From the NCBI GenBank assembly GCA_025361625.1, contig JANYKL010000084.1:1-35429 (forward strand): 35,429 nucleotides of DNA, in the 5' to 3' direction. Below, one piece after another: positions 23,071 to 32,404 of the stretch. The notes under the pieces are model-generated. The model made no database searches. It had not been told where the DNA came from and saw only the letters and a program-made list of their open reading frames with translations. The position numbers and the translations under genes were made by a program. Every line of letters begins with the position of its first letter. Positions within the stretch are counted from its first letter, which is position 1. Source of the stretch: Acidobacteriaceae bacterium. GTDB taxonomy: Bacteria > Acidobacteriota > Terriglobia > Terriglobales > Acidobacteriaceae.

Positions 23071-24478
23071 GGGTTGGTGATGCCGCCGAGTAGCTTACCG
23101 GCAGTTGCAACTTGGTGCCTCCTAGCCCAAGGCGCACGTTGATAGAATCTTCGCTGGCCGTTACAACATCAATCTTGCCATCGTGATTCAAGTCGGCCGT
23201 AGCGACGAAACGACTTTGCCTGCCCCCAGTAAGCCCAGCTACTTCAGAGCCAAAAGTTCCGTCACCCTTTCCAATTAGCCGGACCAACTCTCCTGCGACA
23301 CCATTGGTGAAAGTCCCGCAGACCGCCAAGTCCGGTTTGCCGTCTCCATTGAAATCCGCCGCGGTCATGGAAGCCGGAAAATCATCATTTAGATATAGAA
23401 CGCTATAAACGTGCGGAGCAACAAACGTTCCATTCGGCTGAGCAAAGGCAACGCTGATGCCAGGGCTTCGAACGACCCCGAAGATCACATCAGACCTACC
23501 GTCTCGGTTCACGTCGGCCAAGAGAGCAACCTGCCCAAACCCGTACCGCACAGAAGGCCGAAATGTCCCGTTACCGGCGTTTAACAAGATAGTACCGTCT
23601 GATAAAAAAAGGTCTGGCTTGCCGTCGCCATTGAAATCGGCAACCAGCAACTTTGTTGCAGTTTCTCCTGCTTTGTAGGTGACGCCGGACTGGAACGTGG
23701 CATCGCCATTGCCAAAGAAAACCGTCACTCCGTTACCGTCCAGGAGAGCAACGTCCAACTTTCCATCTCCGTTGAAGTCTGCAATCGCGGGGCAGCCCCC
23801 GGGGCCTGGCAAAGATGTTTGAGCCTGGAAGGTGCCGTTTCCGTTTCCCAGAAAGATGCCATTGCCAACAAGATCGAGCTTCCCATCACCGTTGATGTCA
23901 ACCAACTGGCACGGCAAACCAGGCACTGAAGACTGCAGTGCTTGAAAAGTACCGTTACCGTTTCCGAGATAAACCTGTATTGTTTCGGGCGGGAAATCTA
24001 GCACCACCACGAGGTCTAACTTGCCGTCTCCATTTACATCTCCAACCATGAGTGATTGTGGCGGAGCTGCTAAAGGGAGATTAAAAACCGGGCCAAATGT
24101 TCCGTCTCCATTTCCCGGGGCAACGCTAATGAACGGGGTTGGCGGACCATACGAGAGGAAAGCAACATCCAACTTGTGATCGCCATTAAAATCGCCAACG
24201 ACCGCTGGACCTTGGAAGAGGTGAGTGGGGGCAGATGAAATGGGAGCGCGGAAACCATTCGATCCGTTGCCTAAAGCTACAGTGATTGAGCAAGAATCAG
24301 CGTCACATGGTGCGAAACTCAGTAGATCGACTTTGCCATCCCCGTTGAAATCTCCCGCAACAAAAGGAAATGGCGCCCGGTAGGAAGGAAAGGTTGGAAA
24401 ACCCTTCGCAGGCAGGCGGGCCGAGACAAGTAAGCAGATGACAAAAGCACAACACTTTAGCTGACACGACCCTTGCAT
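23042..24478 (-). CDS. Secreted FG-GAP/VCBS repeat protein, N-terminal part
   Basis: 478 aa; with the downstream frame the original protein would be about 700 aa. The ATG at 24478 has GGAGGA upstream and begins a signal peptide (CCAFVICLLVSARLPAKG). About nine repeats follow, each with DFNGDGKxDL or DVNGDGKLDL (Asp-rich calcium loop as in integrin alpha and VCBS proteins) and LGNGNGTFQ linkers. Such proteins are exported and probably bind surface or extracellular ligands; no catalytic domain is seen. The reading frame ends early at 23042 because of a one-base shift. The repeats are nearly identical in DNA, which favours slippage or assembly error. Confidence 0.82.
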   Translation of the reverse strand: MQGSCQLKCCAFVICLLVSARLPAKGFPTFPSYRAPFPFVAGDFNGDGKVDLLSFAPCDADSCSITVALGNGSNGFRAPISSAPTHLFQGPAVVGDFNGDHKLDVAFLSYGPPTPFISVAPGNGDGTFGPVFNLPLAAPPQSLMVGDVNGDGKLDLVVVLDFPPETIQVYLGNGNGTFQALQSSVPGLPCQLVDINGDGKLDLVGNGIFLGNGNGTFQAQTSLPGPGGCPAIADFNGDGKLDVALLDGNGVTVFFGNGDATFQSGVTYKAGETATKLLVADFNGDGKPDLFLSDGTILLNAGNGTFRPSVRYGFGQVALLADVNRDGRSDVIFGVVRSPGISVAFAQPNGTFVAPHVYSVLYLNDDFPASMTAADFNGDGKPDLAVCGTFTNGVAGELVRLIGKGDGTFGSEVAGLTGGRQSRFVATADLNHDGKIDVVTASEDSINVRLGLGGTKLQLPVSYSAASPTRARACRLQP

Positions 24479-24608
24479 GACTCAATCCTCCACGGAAGCT
24501 GCCAGAGCTTTCGTAACTCGGAATATACTCCAAAGCAGAATGACGCACCGATTATTCATTGTCCTTTGTCAAGTGATGAAACCGCGGGCTTTAGTCGATG
24601 GTCGTTGA

Positions 24609-24624
24609 AAATATCGCGATATTT
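24609..24624. promoter_or_regulatory. Perfect 16-bp palindrome upstream of the TonB receptor promoter
   Basis: AAATATCGCGATATTT, an exact inverted repeat with no spacer, 29 bases upstream of the TTGACA of the receptor promoter. A second dyad, GTAAG-CAAATT-CTTAC, follows at 24628-24643. The position fits an operator or activator site for the receptor or for the divergent FG-GAP gene. Confidence 0.6.
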
Positions 24625-24653
24625 CGAGTAAGCAAATTCTTACGCGATTTGGC

Positions 24654-24683
24654 TTGACAGTCGCTCCAGAACGAAAGTAAAAG
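24654..24683 (+). promoter_or_regulatory. Promoter of the TonB-dependent receptor gene, shared element
   Basis: TTGACA at 24654-24659, 18 bases, then TAAAAG at 24678-24683, about 73 bases before the ATG. From 24673 it reads GAAAGTAAAAGTA followed by AGCATTCGTAA; the same 13-mer, with nearly the same flank, lies behind a TTGACA on the minus strand at 31320-31361. Confidence 0.65.
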
Positions 24684-24756
24684 TAAGCATTCGTAACAAG
24701 GCGCCTAGGGTCCATCATCGGCGTCCGCTTCATTGTCGATTCGAAGGAGCTTCCTC

Positions 24757-27700
24757 ATGAGGATCTTAAATTCCGGACGTGTTTTTGCCGCGACTGTATT
24801 CCTCCTTAGCATCATTCTTAGTGGACCCGCTTGGGCCCAGAAAGATACCGGCAGCATCGTCGGGACGGTTAAAGACCCCAGCGGCGCCGTTGTGGCGAAC
24901 GCCAAAATTTCCGTTACCGATATTGAACGGGATCAAACCTTTACCACAAGCACCGATAGCAATGGCGAGTATGTTGCAAGTCCGCTTCGGGTGGGCAAAT
25001 ATACCGTAACAGCGGAACTAGGAGGCTTCAAAAAAGCATTCTCTACATCTGTCGATCTCGATGTGCAACAGCGCATAGCCATTAACATAACTTTGCAAGT
25101 CGGACAGATCAATGAGAGCGTCGAGGTGTCTGGAGCCGCTGCCCTGCTGGAGACCGAGACTTCCGAGCTTGGGCAGGTAGTGGATAGCCGCCAGGCCTCT
25201 AATCTTCCTTTAAACGGCCGCAACTTTGCGCAGCTTGCATTGCTAAGCACCGGGACCGCCCCAAGCGAACCCGGTGCTCGGGACGAGAAAAGCTTCGGAT
25301 TCAGCGCAGGAGGCGCCCGTTCACTGCAAAACAATTTTCTGCTCGATGGGGTGGATAATAATTCCAATCTCCCAGACTTGCTGAATGAAACTAACTTTGT
25401 CATTCAGCCCCCGATCGATGCTTTACAAGAATTTAAAGTTCAGAGCAATGCATACAGCGCAGAGTTCGGGCGCGGAAATGGCGCAATTATTAATGCAGTC
25501 ATTAAGTCTGGGAAAAATACGGTGCACGGATCTCTGTGGGAGTTTTTGCGAAATGACAAGCTGGACGCTCGCAACTATTTCGACGATCCTACGAAACCAA
25601 CGCCGCCTTACAAGCAAAACCAGTTCGGCGGAACTATAGGGGGGCCGGTATATCTTCCGCACATTTACGATGGGCGAAATCGCACATTTTTCTTCGCCGA
25701 TTATGAAGGTCTTCGCATTCGGCAGGCACAAACTCAGAGTGCGTTTATTCCGAGCCTTGCGTGGCGCCAGGGAGATTTCTCCAACTTAATTGATTACACG
25801 TCGACGACCGGAGTTGATTGCAACGGCGTGGCCACTTACGCGGGTGAGATTTTTGACGCCCGGCTGGCTCAGGCCAACTGTGGTGTTCCTTTCCAATACA
25901 ATTCTGCTGGCCAGCCGCTGAACATCATTCCTACAGCTCCGGTCACCGCAGGAGGTGGCTTTCTTGACCCGTTGGCGCTGCGCCTCGCCGCCCTTTATCC
26001 ACTCCCAAACGTCGCGAATAATCCCAGCATCAACTACCTTGCAAACCCAGTACTTAAGGAATCACGGTCTAATTTCGACGTTCGAGTAGACCAAAAGTTC
26101 TCCGATCGTGATAACAGTTTTTTCCGTTTTAGTTTTGAGAACCAACCGAGCAGTATTCCCGGAACCTTTAACGGTCTCGCCGATGGGGGCGGATTTTTTA
26201 GCGGCATTGAGGACAATTCTTATCGAAGTTTCGCCACGAGTTGGACCCACCTCTTCACTCCGCGAGTTATCAATGAGATTCGTTTGGGCTACAACCGGAT
26301 AAATTCGCATCGTTTTCAGCTCAATGCGGATACCGATGTTTCAGGTCAGATCGGGTTCCCAGGCGTGCCTTTTGTGGCGGGAATTGGCGGCTTGCCGCAA
26401 CTCACCTTCAATGATGTCTCCACCCTTGGCAGCCCGACGTATTTGCCTTCCAAGGAATTACAGAACTCTTACACACTTTCTGAAAATCTGACGTGGGTAA
26501 AAGGCCGTGGCACTTGGAAATACGGCACGGAAATTCGTAGAGAAGAATTCACGATTTTTCAGCCAGCCTCTCCTCGTGGAAACCTGGGCTTTGACAGCAC
26601 TTTGACTGATAACCCTGCAGTTCCGGGCACTGGCGGTACGGGTTTCGCATCTTTCATGGCGGGACTCACGAATGGCGGCGGAATTAATAATTTGCATAAT
26701 GTTGACTATTTCCGTACAACCTATGCATTTTACGGGCAGGATGATTGGAAGATCACTCCATCATTGATGCTGAACCTCGGACTGCGTTATGAAGTGTTTC
26801 TGCCGGTGACGGAGCGCCACGATCAGCTAGGTACTTTTGATCTTACAAATCCAAGCACGCCGACGATCATTGTGCCCAAAGGCCAGAATGCGCAGTTAAC
26901 GCCTACCATAGCTTCGGAAGTGCAAATCAGCCGCACTGGCAGCAGAGGTCTAGTAAATAAGGATCTGAACAATTTCGCTCCACGCATCGGTTTAGCCTAT
27001 CAATTTCAGGAGCACACAGTGTTGCGAACTGGGTACGGAATATTCTATGGAGGCCAGGAGAACGGCCCTTATTCGAATCCCAGCCCGGGATTTAATCCAC
27101 CTTTCTTCGTAACGCAATCGTTCACTACTCCCTGCGGCGCATCCAGTGCAAACCTGAGCCCTGGGCAATTGAACTGTTCTGTACAGCAGATCCCGTTTCT
27201 GGCGAATGGATTTCCAACTAACTCGCTCACTGATCCCAACTCGCCCCTTTTCTTTTCGGTTGATCAACATCTACGCACGCCTTATATGCAGCAGTGGCAT
27301 CTCTCTATCGAGCGTCAATTGCGCGGAGATGGGGTATTTGAGATTACTTACGCTGGCTCCAAAGGCACGAAGCTGTATACGTTTTTCAACGGCAACCAGG
27401 CCCTGCCCAGCCCGGATCCGAATGCGCCAACTGCGCCTCGACGACCGGTGCCGTTGATTGATGCATCAATCGACCGGTTTCGTTCGACCGGAGCGTCCAG
27501 TTATAACTCGCTACAGGCACACTATGAAAAGCGCTTTTCCCATGGATTGCAATTTCTCGCGTCCTACACGTGGGCGCACTCGATTGACAATGCTTCCAAT
27601 GCCAACCTGGGCCCTACGCAGAACAATAGCGACTTCCGTGACTTCAGGCATCCGGAGCGAGAGTTCGGCAGCTCTGATTTCGACATAAGGCATCGTTTTG

Positions 27701-28260
27701 TCACCAGCTTTCTTTACGAGCTACCCTTCGGACACGGAAAGGCCTTTGTTGGCAATGCAAGCGGCGCTCTGGATCAGATTGTCGGGGGTTGGCAAATCGC
27801 GTCGATATTTACCTTATCGACGGGAAACTACTTTACGGTGCTCGATAGCAATGCAAATTTCTCGAACTCTGACGGCGGGGCTGGTGGCGCGTCTCAACGT
27901 CCGGACCAGGTCGGCGACCCTCACGGCCATCCATGCATACCGGGAACATTTTTTAATACATGCGCCTATGCGGACCCCGCCGAAGGCTCGTTCGGAAACG
28001 TAGGACGAAACACCGTCGAGGGTCCAGGCTATAAGACATGGGACTTCTCGCTGTTCAAGAATTTCAACGCGGGCGAGAGGGCACGTGTGGAGTTCCGGGC
28101 GGAATTCTTCAACGTCCTGAACCATACGAACTTTCTGTTTTCCAAAACGGGTCCCCAGAATTCGAATAATTCAACGATATTAGGGACCCCCCAGTTTGGA
28201 TTTTTAACGGCAGCCCGCGATCCGAGGCAAATTCAGTTTGCCTTGAAGTTGTCGTTCTAG
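24757..28260 (+). CDS. TonB-dependent outer membrane receptor with N-terminal carboxypeptidase-regulatory-like domain
   Basis: 1167 aa from the ATG at 24757, preceded by AAGGAG at about eight bases. Signal peptide RILNSGRVFAATVFLLSII with cleavage near PAWAQ. Residues about 30-110 form a Cna B/carboxypeptidase-regulatory fold (GSIVGTVKDPSGAVV, SNGEYVASPLRVGKYTV). A plug domain follows with LPLNGRNFAQLALLSTG and NNFLLDGVDNN. The rest is a large beta-barrel with alternating aromatic segments, ending in the typical terminal Phe (FALKLSF). This is the acidobacterial Oar-like type, without an adjacent SusD. It probably takes up a large nutrient, perhaps an oligosaccharide, given the glycosidases nearby. 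The promoter element is shared with the GH2 side. Confidence 0.95.
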   Translation: MRILNSGRVFAATVFLLSIILSGPAWAQKDTGSIVGTVKDPSGAVVANAKISVTDIERDQTFTTSTDSNGEYVASPLRVGKYTVTAELGGFKKAFSTSVDLDVQQRIAINITLQVGQINESVEVSGAAALLETETSELGQVVDSRQASNLPLNGRNFAQLALLSTGTAPSEPGARDEKSFGFSAGGARSLQNNFLLDGVDNNSNLPDLLNETNFVIQPPIDALQEFKVQSNAYSAEFGRGNGAIINAVIKSGKNTVHGSLWEFLRNDKLDARNYFDDPTKPTPPYKQNQFGGTIGGPVYLPHIYDGRNRTFFFADYEGLRIRQAQTQSAFIPSLAWRQGDFSNLIDYTSTTGVDCNGVATYAGEIFDARLAQANCGVPFQYNSAGQPLNIIPTAPVTAGGGFLDPLALRLAALYPLPNVANNPSINYLANPVLKESRSNFDVRVDQKFSDRDNSFFRFSFENQPSSIPGTFNGLADGGGFFSGIEDNSYRSFATSWTHLFTPRVINEIRLGYNRINSHRFQLNADTDVSGQIGFPGVPFVAGIGGLPQLTFNDVSTLGSPTYLPSKELQNSYTLSENLTWVKGRGTWKYGTEIRREEFTIFQPASPRGNLGFDSTLTDNPAVPGTGGTGFASFMAGLTNGGGINNLHNVDYFRTTYAFYGQDDWKITPSLMLNLGLRYEVFLPVTERHDQLGTFDLTNPSTPTIIVPKGQNAQLTPTIASEVQISRTGSRGLVNKDLNNFAPRIGLAYQFQEHTVLRTGYGIFYGGQENGPYSNPSPGFNPPFFVTQSFTTPCGASSANLSPGQLNCSVQQIPFLANGFPTNSLTDPNSPLFFSVDQHLRTPYMQQWHLSIERQLRGDGVFEITYAGSKGTKLYTFFNGNQALPSPDPNAPTAPRRPVPLIDASIDRFRSTGASSYNSLQAHYEKRFSHGLQFLASYTWAHSIDNASNANLGPTQNNSDFRDFRHPEREFGSSDFDIRHRFVTSFLYELPFGHGKAFVGNASGALDQIVGGWQIASIFTLSTGNYFTVLDSNANFSNSDGGAGGASQRPDQVGDPHGHPCIPGTFFNTCAYADPAEGSFGNVGRNTVEGPGYKTWDFSLFKNFNAGERARVEFRAEFFNVLNHTNFLFSKTGPQNSNNSTILGTPQFGFLTAARDPRQIQFALKLSF

Positions 28261-28321
28261 CGAACAGTCTAGGGACCGACTCGTCGTTATGCTCGGTAAT
28301 CCGTTGTTAGGCCTGAGTGGC

Positions 28322-31051
28322 CTATTGGGGTGCGATTTCAACCGGGAATACGCTGCTTTCGGTGTTGAACCCCTCAACTCGCAAGTGAGGGCGTTGGCCA
28401 TGAAGCAATGATCTTTCGAACTTTGCGGTGATAATCCGCTGTTCGTGGGGAAACACAGTTACATAGTTATCGTCGTAAGTTATGGGAAGGATCTCTTCTC
28501 CATCTCTTCCTTTGGTAAGTTCAGCCCGAACAAAGAAAGCCACGTGGTCGGAATTGTTCCTCAACGTAATGGAGGCAAGGCCCTTCTCGTTTTTCGATTC
28601 TAAATTCGCACTCACGTCCACACTAGCTTTTGGCATTGTGTTCAGTGCTGACATGTCCGCCCAGTTCGCGAGATCGGTTTTGAACTGCTCGTCCTTCTTA
28701 GGACCGCCAAGATCGTCATCGGTTGCGGACGCCCAATACACATTGTCACTCAACATCTTGTTGTTCTGATCCCGCAGTTGACAGCGCACGAAGTAAGTCG
28801 GGTCGAGGTCCATAATCCGCCCCACAGTCATGGCTTCCGCAGATGTTTGAGCTTCTATATTGAAGGCATTCACTTCTTTAAAAAACTTTTTCGTGCCGTC
28901 GAGATTGTAGAAGGTAACCGACACTTTGAGCTTCTGATGCGGCTCCAGAGTTTGGTTCGCGACGTAAACTTTGGCCGAACTGCGATCCCCGGTCGCATAA
29001 TAGTCCCAGATCACCGTCAAAGGTTGCAGCGCCTTCTTCGCACCGAAATATCCGCCTCCTTGTTTATAGTAATAATCGAAAAGGTGGCCGAACAAAGACG
29101 GCCACGGGTTATTCATCATCCAGTGAATCGTCATCTTGCGGTTGCTCCAGTGCGTGGCATATGTCTCGTACTGGGCGCGCACGTCTTCGTAGTGGGCGAG
29201 TTGGGCCTTCTTGGAAAATTCTGCTGCGCTATTGGACGACCCGTAGCGGCGATTCAGCACTCTTTGGACGCTCTCCAGAGTACTGTTTCCTTCATTCGCG
29301 CCGGAGTGAAAAAACCAATATTCATTGATGGGCCAGAGTTTGTCGGCGGGAATAAATTTTTTGAGACTCTCCAGCGGCGGAATAGTCTCGTTGTCCCCTT
29401 CTTCCGCCGAGGAACCACGTGCCGGGCCGTACTTATCACTGAACCAATAATAAGGAGGGCGCCATACGTATGGTCCGGCCATATGGATTCCGCTCGAAGA
29501 GCGATTGACGTGAGAGACGGTATCCACAACTGCATTCTGCCAATGCGATTCCCGAATGATTTGATGATAGTCACCAAGCACCGGGTCGGGAGGCAGCCCG
29601 TCACTCCCGTTTGCCCATATAACGACGGATGGATGCGAACGAAGCTCGCGCAGTCGAGCACGAAGGCTCGCGCGAGCGACCCACTGGTCTTCAGCACTCC
29701 ACTGGTCCCAGTGTTCCCATTGCGCGCAACACATCCAGCCCAACATCACCGGCATTCCCTCCCGGTCAGCCCGCTCAATCATGGTGTCGTCAGCAACCTT
29801 CAGTTCCCACCGAAGCAGGTTAAGACCCAGATCCTTGGCGTACTGCATCGTCGAAGCGTCGCGCGCCGGATCGCTGCGAAACAGCAGGTCTGGAGCGTAT
29901 ACGCCTCCGCGAATCAAATAATCTCGCCCATTAATCTGCAAGTAAAAATTGCCGACGTTTCCCAAATCAGAGAATACTTTGTCAGCATCGTGTTGTTGCG
30001 TGACCTTTCGAATTCCAAAGTTTGTTGACTGTGAATCGGAGGACTTGCCATCAATTGTGAAATCCAATTTCAACTGGTAGAGATTCGCCTTGCCCCACAA
30101 ATAGGGCCACCAGAGATCGGGATCGGCAACGACTAGGGTGGGAAAATCCGCCGGAGTGATGGTGATCTCTCGGGTCTCGTTGCGGAAAAGGGAAACAGAT
30201 TTGTGAAATTTTATAGTTGGCTTGCCCTCCCGCGAGATCTGACCTGAAATCGTGCCGATTACCGGTCTCGATGAATTATTGCTCACATCACAGTACACCG
30301 TCAGGGACGCAGGGCTGGTAGCCGGCAGTGGGAGGTCAGTTGCGACGTAGGGATGGCGAATGCTCACAGCGCCGGTGCTGCTCAGGTATACCCGCTTCCA
30401 TATTCCGGCGTTTCGGTCTGGGACGAACGAAATGTCCACATGTTTTTCAACATCTTGATAGCCGAGATATTTCCAATTAATCCAGTCCAGCCAACTGTCG
30501 CCTAACTCAACACCGTGTTCACCGGTGAGAGCGCGTTCCGGAGTAATTTTCACGGCCAAAACGTTCTCGCCAGGATGAATGACTTCCGTGACGTTCAATT
30601 CGAACCGGTCGTACATACCAACAATTTGTGAATTGTTGGCAATCTTGTGCCCATTAACCCACAAGTCTGCCCGGTAATTGATCCCTTCAAAAATAAGCGA
30701 GTAAACTTCGTGTCCGGCGGGCGCTGTAAAAGTGGTGCGGTACCACCAGTCTTGCTTCCAGAGATCGCCAGGTTTCGCTAGGTTCATTCCGAAATAAAGC
30801 TCTGGATAAACCCCGTTGTCTTCCAAGACCTGCAGCACGGTGGCCGGCATGCGTTGAATCGGGTACCACTTGGAAGTGTCATAACCGGGCTGCGATGGTG
30901 CCAAGTCATCGGTGACAGCGCTGGCCGAAGTCATTTGCCAGCCACGGTTGATCTCAACAATGTTGGGGGACTCGGCAGCGTTTGCGGGCATGACGAGAAA
31001 CGCCACTTTTAAAAAGAACCATAAGAAGATTAACGGCCGAATAAGTCTCAT
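28322..31051 (-). CDS. Secreted glycoside hydrolase family 2, exo-beta-D-glucosaminidase-like
   Basis: 909 aa from the ATG at 31051, which opens a signal peptide (MRLIRPLIFLWFFLK, cleavage near ANAAES); an in-frame ATG at 31102 is less likely. Domain order: jelly-roll sugar-binding domain (YRADLWVNGHKIANN), immunoglobulin-like domain, TIM barrel (FYLQINGRDYLIRGGVYAPD, LLRWELKVADD), then C-terminal beta domains. Candidate acid/base is Asp484 in WANGSDGLPPDP and candidate nucleophile Glu550 in SSAEEGDNETIPP, matching the GSD and (T/A)E...IPP pattern I associate with exo-beta-D-glucosaminidases of GH2. Beta-mannosidase is the main alternative. It would remove terminal glucosamine in the periplasm or outside. 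Confidence 0.85.
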   Translation of the reverse strand: MRLIRPLIFLWFFLKVAFLVMPANAAESPNIVEINRGWQMTSASAVTDDLAPSQPGYDTSKWYPIQRMPATVLQVLEDNGVYPELYFGMNLAKPGDLWKQDWWYRTTFTAPAGHEVYSLIFEGINYRADLWVNGHKIANNSQIVGMYDRFELNVTEVIHPGENVLAVKITPERALTGEHGVELGDSWLDWINWKYLGYQDVEKHVDISFVPDRNAGIWKRVYLSSTGAVSIRHPYVATDLPLPATSPASLTVYCDVSNNSSRPVIGTISGQISREGKPTIKFHKSVSLFRNETREITITPADFPTLVVADPDLWWPYLWGKANLYQLKLDFTIDGKSSDSQSTNFGIRKVTQQHDADKVFSDLGNVGNFYLQINGRDYLIRGGVYAPDLLFRSDPARDASTMQYAKDLGLNLLRWELKVADDTMIERADREGMPVMLGWMCCAQWEHWDQWSAEDQWVARASLRARLRELRSHPSVVIWANGSDGLPPDPVLGDYHQIIRESHWQNAVVDTVSHVNRSSSGIHMAGPYVWRPPYYWFSDKYGPARGSSAEEGDNETIPPLESLKKFIPADKLWPINEYWFFHSGANEGNSTLESVQRVLNRRYGSSNSAAEFSKKAQLAHYEDVRAQYETYATHWSNRKMTIHWMMNNPWPSLFGHLFDYYYKQGGGYFGAKKALQPLTVIWDYYATGDRSSAKVYVANQTLEPHQKLKVSVTFYNLDGTKKFFKEVNAFNIEAQTSAEAMTVGRIMDLDPTYFVRCQLRDQNNKMLSDNVYWASATDDDLGGPKKDEQFKTDLANWADMSALNTMPKASVDVSANLESKNEKGLASITLRNNSDHVAFFVRAELTKGRDGEEILPITYDDNYVTVFPHEQRIITAKFERSLLHGQRPHLRVEGFNTESSVFPVEIAPQ

Positions 31052-31319
31052 CTTGTGCAGCCCTCTGGAGCGCTTCGATTTTGTGAGTCCATCAATCAGC
31101 ACCGGTAGCGTCTCAATTGGCGATACTCGATACCGCGAGCCGCTTCTCTGAGGTCAAAGCTATTCCGGCGGATTAAAACTGTTTTTACATTCGGAAAGTT
31201 GGGTTTGGACATGACGGAACGTGGTTTCCCTTCCCGTCCTATAGCAAAAGCGGTGAAACCTGCCGGAAGCTCCGGTACTTGCGCCGCTCCGGTGAGGCTT
31301 TTCCCTCTGTTTCGCTTCC
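31052..31319 (-). other. Long leader between the shared promoter element and the GH2 start
   Basis: About 270 bases with no recognised gene. The ribosome site GAGGG lies about ten bases before the GH2 start. It contains several short dyads but no clear riboswitch or terminator. If the shared element is the GH2 promoter, the mRNA has an unusually long 5' leader. Confidence 0.4.
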
Positions 31320-31361
31320 TTGCGTATGCATACTTTTACTTTCTGATCGAAACCCTGTCAA
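31320..31361 (-). promoter_or_regulatory. Promoter or operator in the GH2/deoR intergenic region, copy of the TonB receptor element
   Basis: On the minus strand TTGACA (31356-31361), 17 bases, TAAAAG (31333-31338), with GAAAGTAAAAGTA at 31331-31343 and then TGCATACGCAA. It matches the receptor promoter at 24654-24697 in 13 consecutive bases and most of the flank. Within it GTATGCATAC (31324-31333) is a perfect palindrome. It points towards the GH2 gene and lies about 130 bases before deoR, so it could also mediate autoregulation. Confidence 0.6.
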
Positions 31362-31488
31362 CCCTCTCGCAGGCATTTTGATTTCTACTAGACAAAAGCA
31401 AGTTGGCCGGGATACAACGATAAAGCAATACGTCACGACTGGTGTCTGGCACCTCGAGCTAAGTATCGATCTGACTCCGAGATAACTT

Positions 31489-32250
31489 GTGTTAAATGAA
31501 GAACGCCGAAGGGCTATTCTTGAAACTCTGAGCCGGGATGGCCGCGTCCTGGTCGGCGACCTTGCGAAAGAATTCGACACCTCTCAGGTGACGATTCGTA
31601 AAGACCTCGATATTTTGCAGGCGCATGGAAGAATTCACAGGACGCACGGAGGCGCACTCCCCATGCAGCAAGGTGCGCTGGAAGATCCCACCTTGCTGGA
31701 GAAAGAGAAACTCCACCGCAGAATCAAGCAAAAGATCGCCATGGCTGCCGCTCGCATGGTGAAAGAAGGTCAGGTGCTTATTCTGGACTCTGGCACTACT
31801 ACCACTGCCATAGCACGTTCTCTTCGACACTTTCAAAATCTTACGATCATTACTAATGCGGTGAATATCGCAGTGGAGTTATCTGGTACTTCTATCGAAG
31901 TCATTTTGACGGGCGGTACATTGCGAAAAAACTCTTTCTCGCTGGTAGGACCAATCGCAGAGGAAACGTTGCAGCGTCTCAATGCCGACATTCTATTTCT
32001 GGGAGTGGATGGCTTCGATGTCCATCACGGTCTTAGTACTCCAAACGTGCTGGAAGCGAAAGTAAACCAGGCGATGATGGAAAGTTCGAAGCAGACCGTT
32101 GCGGTATGCGATTCCACTAAATTCGGACGGCGTAGCTTATCTCTGATTGCGCCTCCATCCGCAATTCAAGCCGTAATTACTGATCGCGATGCTCCTAAAG
32201 CGGACTTAAATATTTTAAAGAAGTCCGGGATTGAAGTAACTCTGGTTTAG
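31489..32250 (+). CDS. DeoR-family transcriptional regulator (AgaR/GlpR-like)
   Basis: 253 aa from a GTG at 31489. The N-terminal winged helix-turn-helix is complete: ERRRAILETLSRDGRVLVGDL, recognition helix TSQVTIRKDLDIL (31-43) and wing GRIHRTHGGAL. The effector domain has the family motifs LILDSGTTTTAIA, TIITNAVNIA, LTGGTLRKNSFSLVGP and FLGVDGFDVHHGLSTPN, ending with VCDSTKFGRRSL. Family members respond to sugar phosphates such as N-acetylgalactosamine or tagatose derivatives. Placed between two secreted glycosidases, it probably controls the locus. A CTGGTTT/AAACCAG dyad (32242-32272) overlaps its stop codon. Confidence 0.95.
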   Translation: MLNEERRRAILETLSRDGRVLVGDLAKEFDTSQVTIRKDLDILQAHGRIHRTHGGALPMQQGALEDPTLLEKEKLHRRIKQKIAMAAARMVKEGQVLILDSGTTTTAIARSLRHFQNLTIITNAVNIAVELSGTSIEVILTGGTLRKNSFSLVGPIAEETLQRLNADILFLGVDGFDVHHGLSTPNVLEAKVNQAMMESSKQTVAVCDSTKFGRRSLSLIAPPSAIQAVITDRDAPKADLNILKKSGIEVTLV

Positions 32251-32404
32251 TTTCGCACGCACTCGAAACCAGCTTAATCCCATCGTCTTCCACAATGCTC
32301 TTCCGCAAATCACAAGCAAAATAAAGCGTGGCGCTTGCATCATCGGCAGACTCACCTTTGTTGACGGAACTGGCAGATTTTCGAATTGCAGGATCAGTCT
32401 GCAC

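Noticed and set aside
28778-30028. 416-codon plus-strand ORF inside the GH2 gene
   Set aside because: Long because of the codon composition of the opposite strand; no domain, no start signal, and fully covered by the convincing GH2 gene.
32195-32404. 69-codon minus-strand ORF after the GH36 gene
   Set aside because: It overlaps the end of deoR, starts at a GTG without clear signal and matches nothing recognised.
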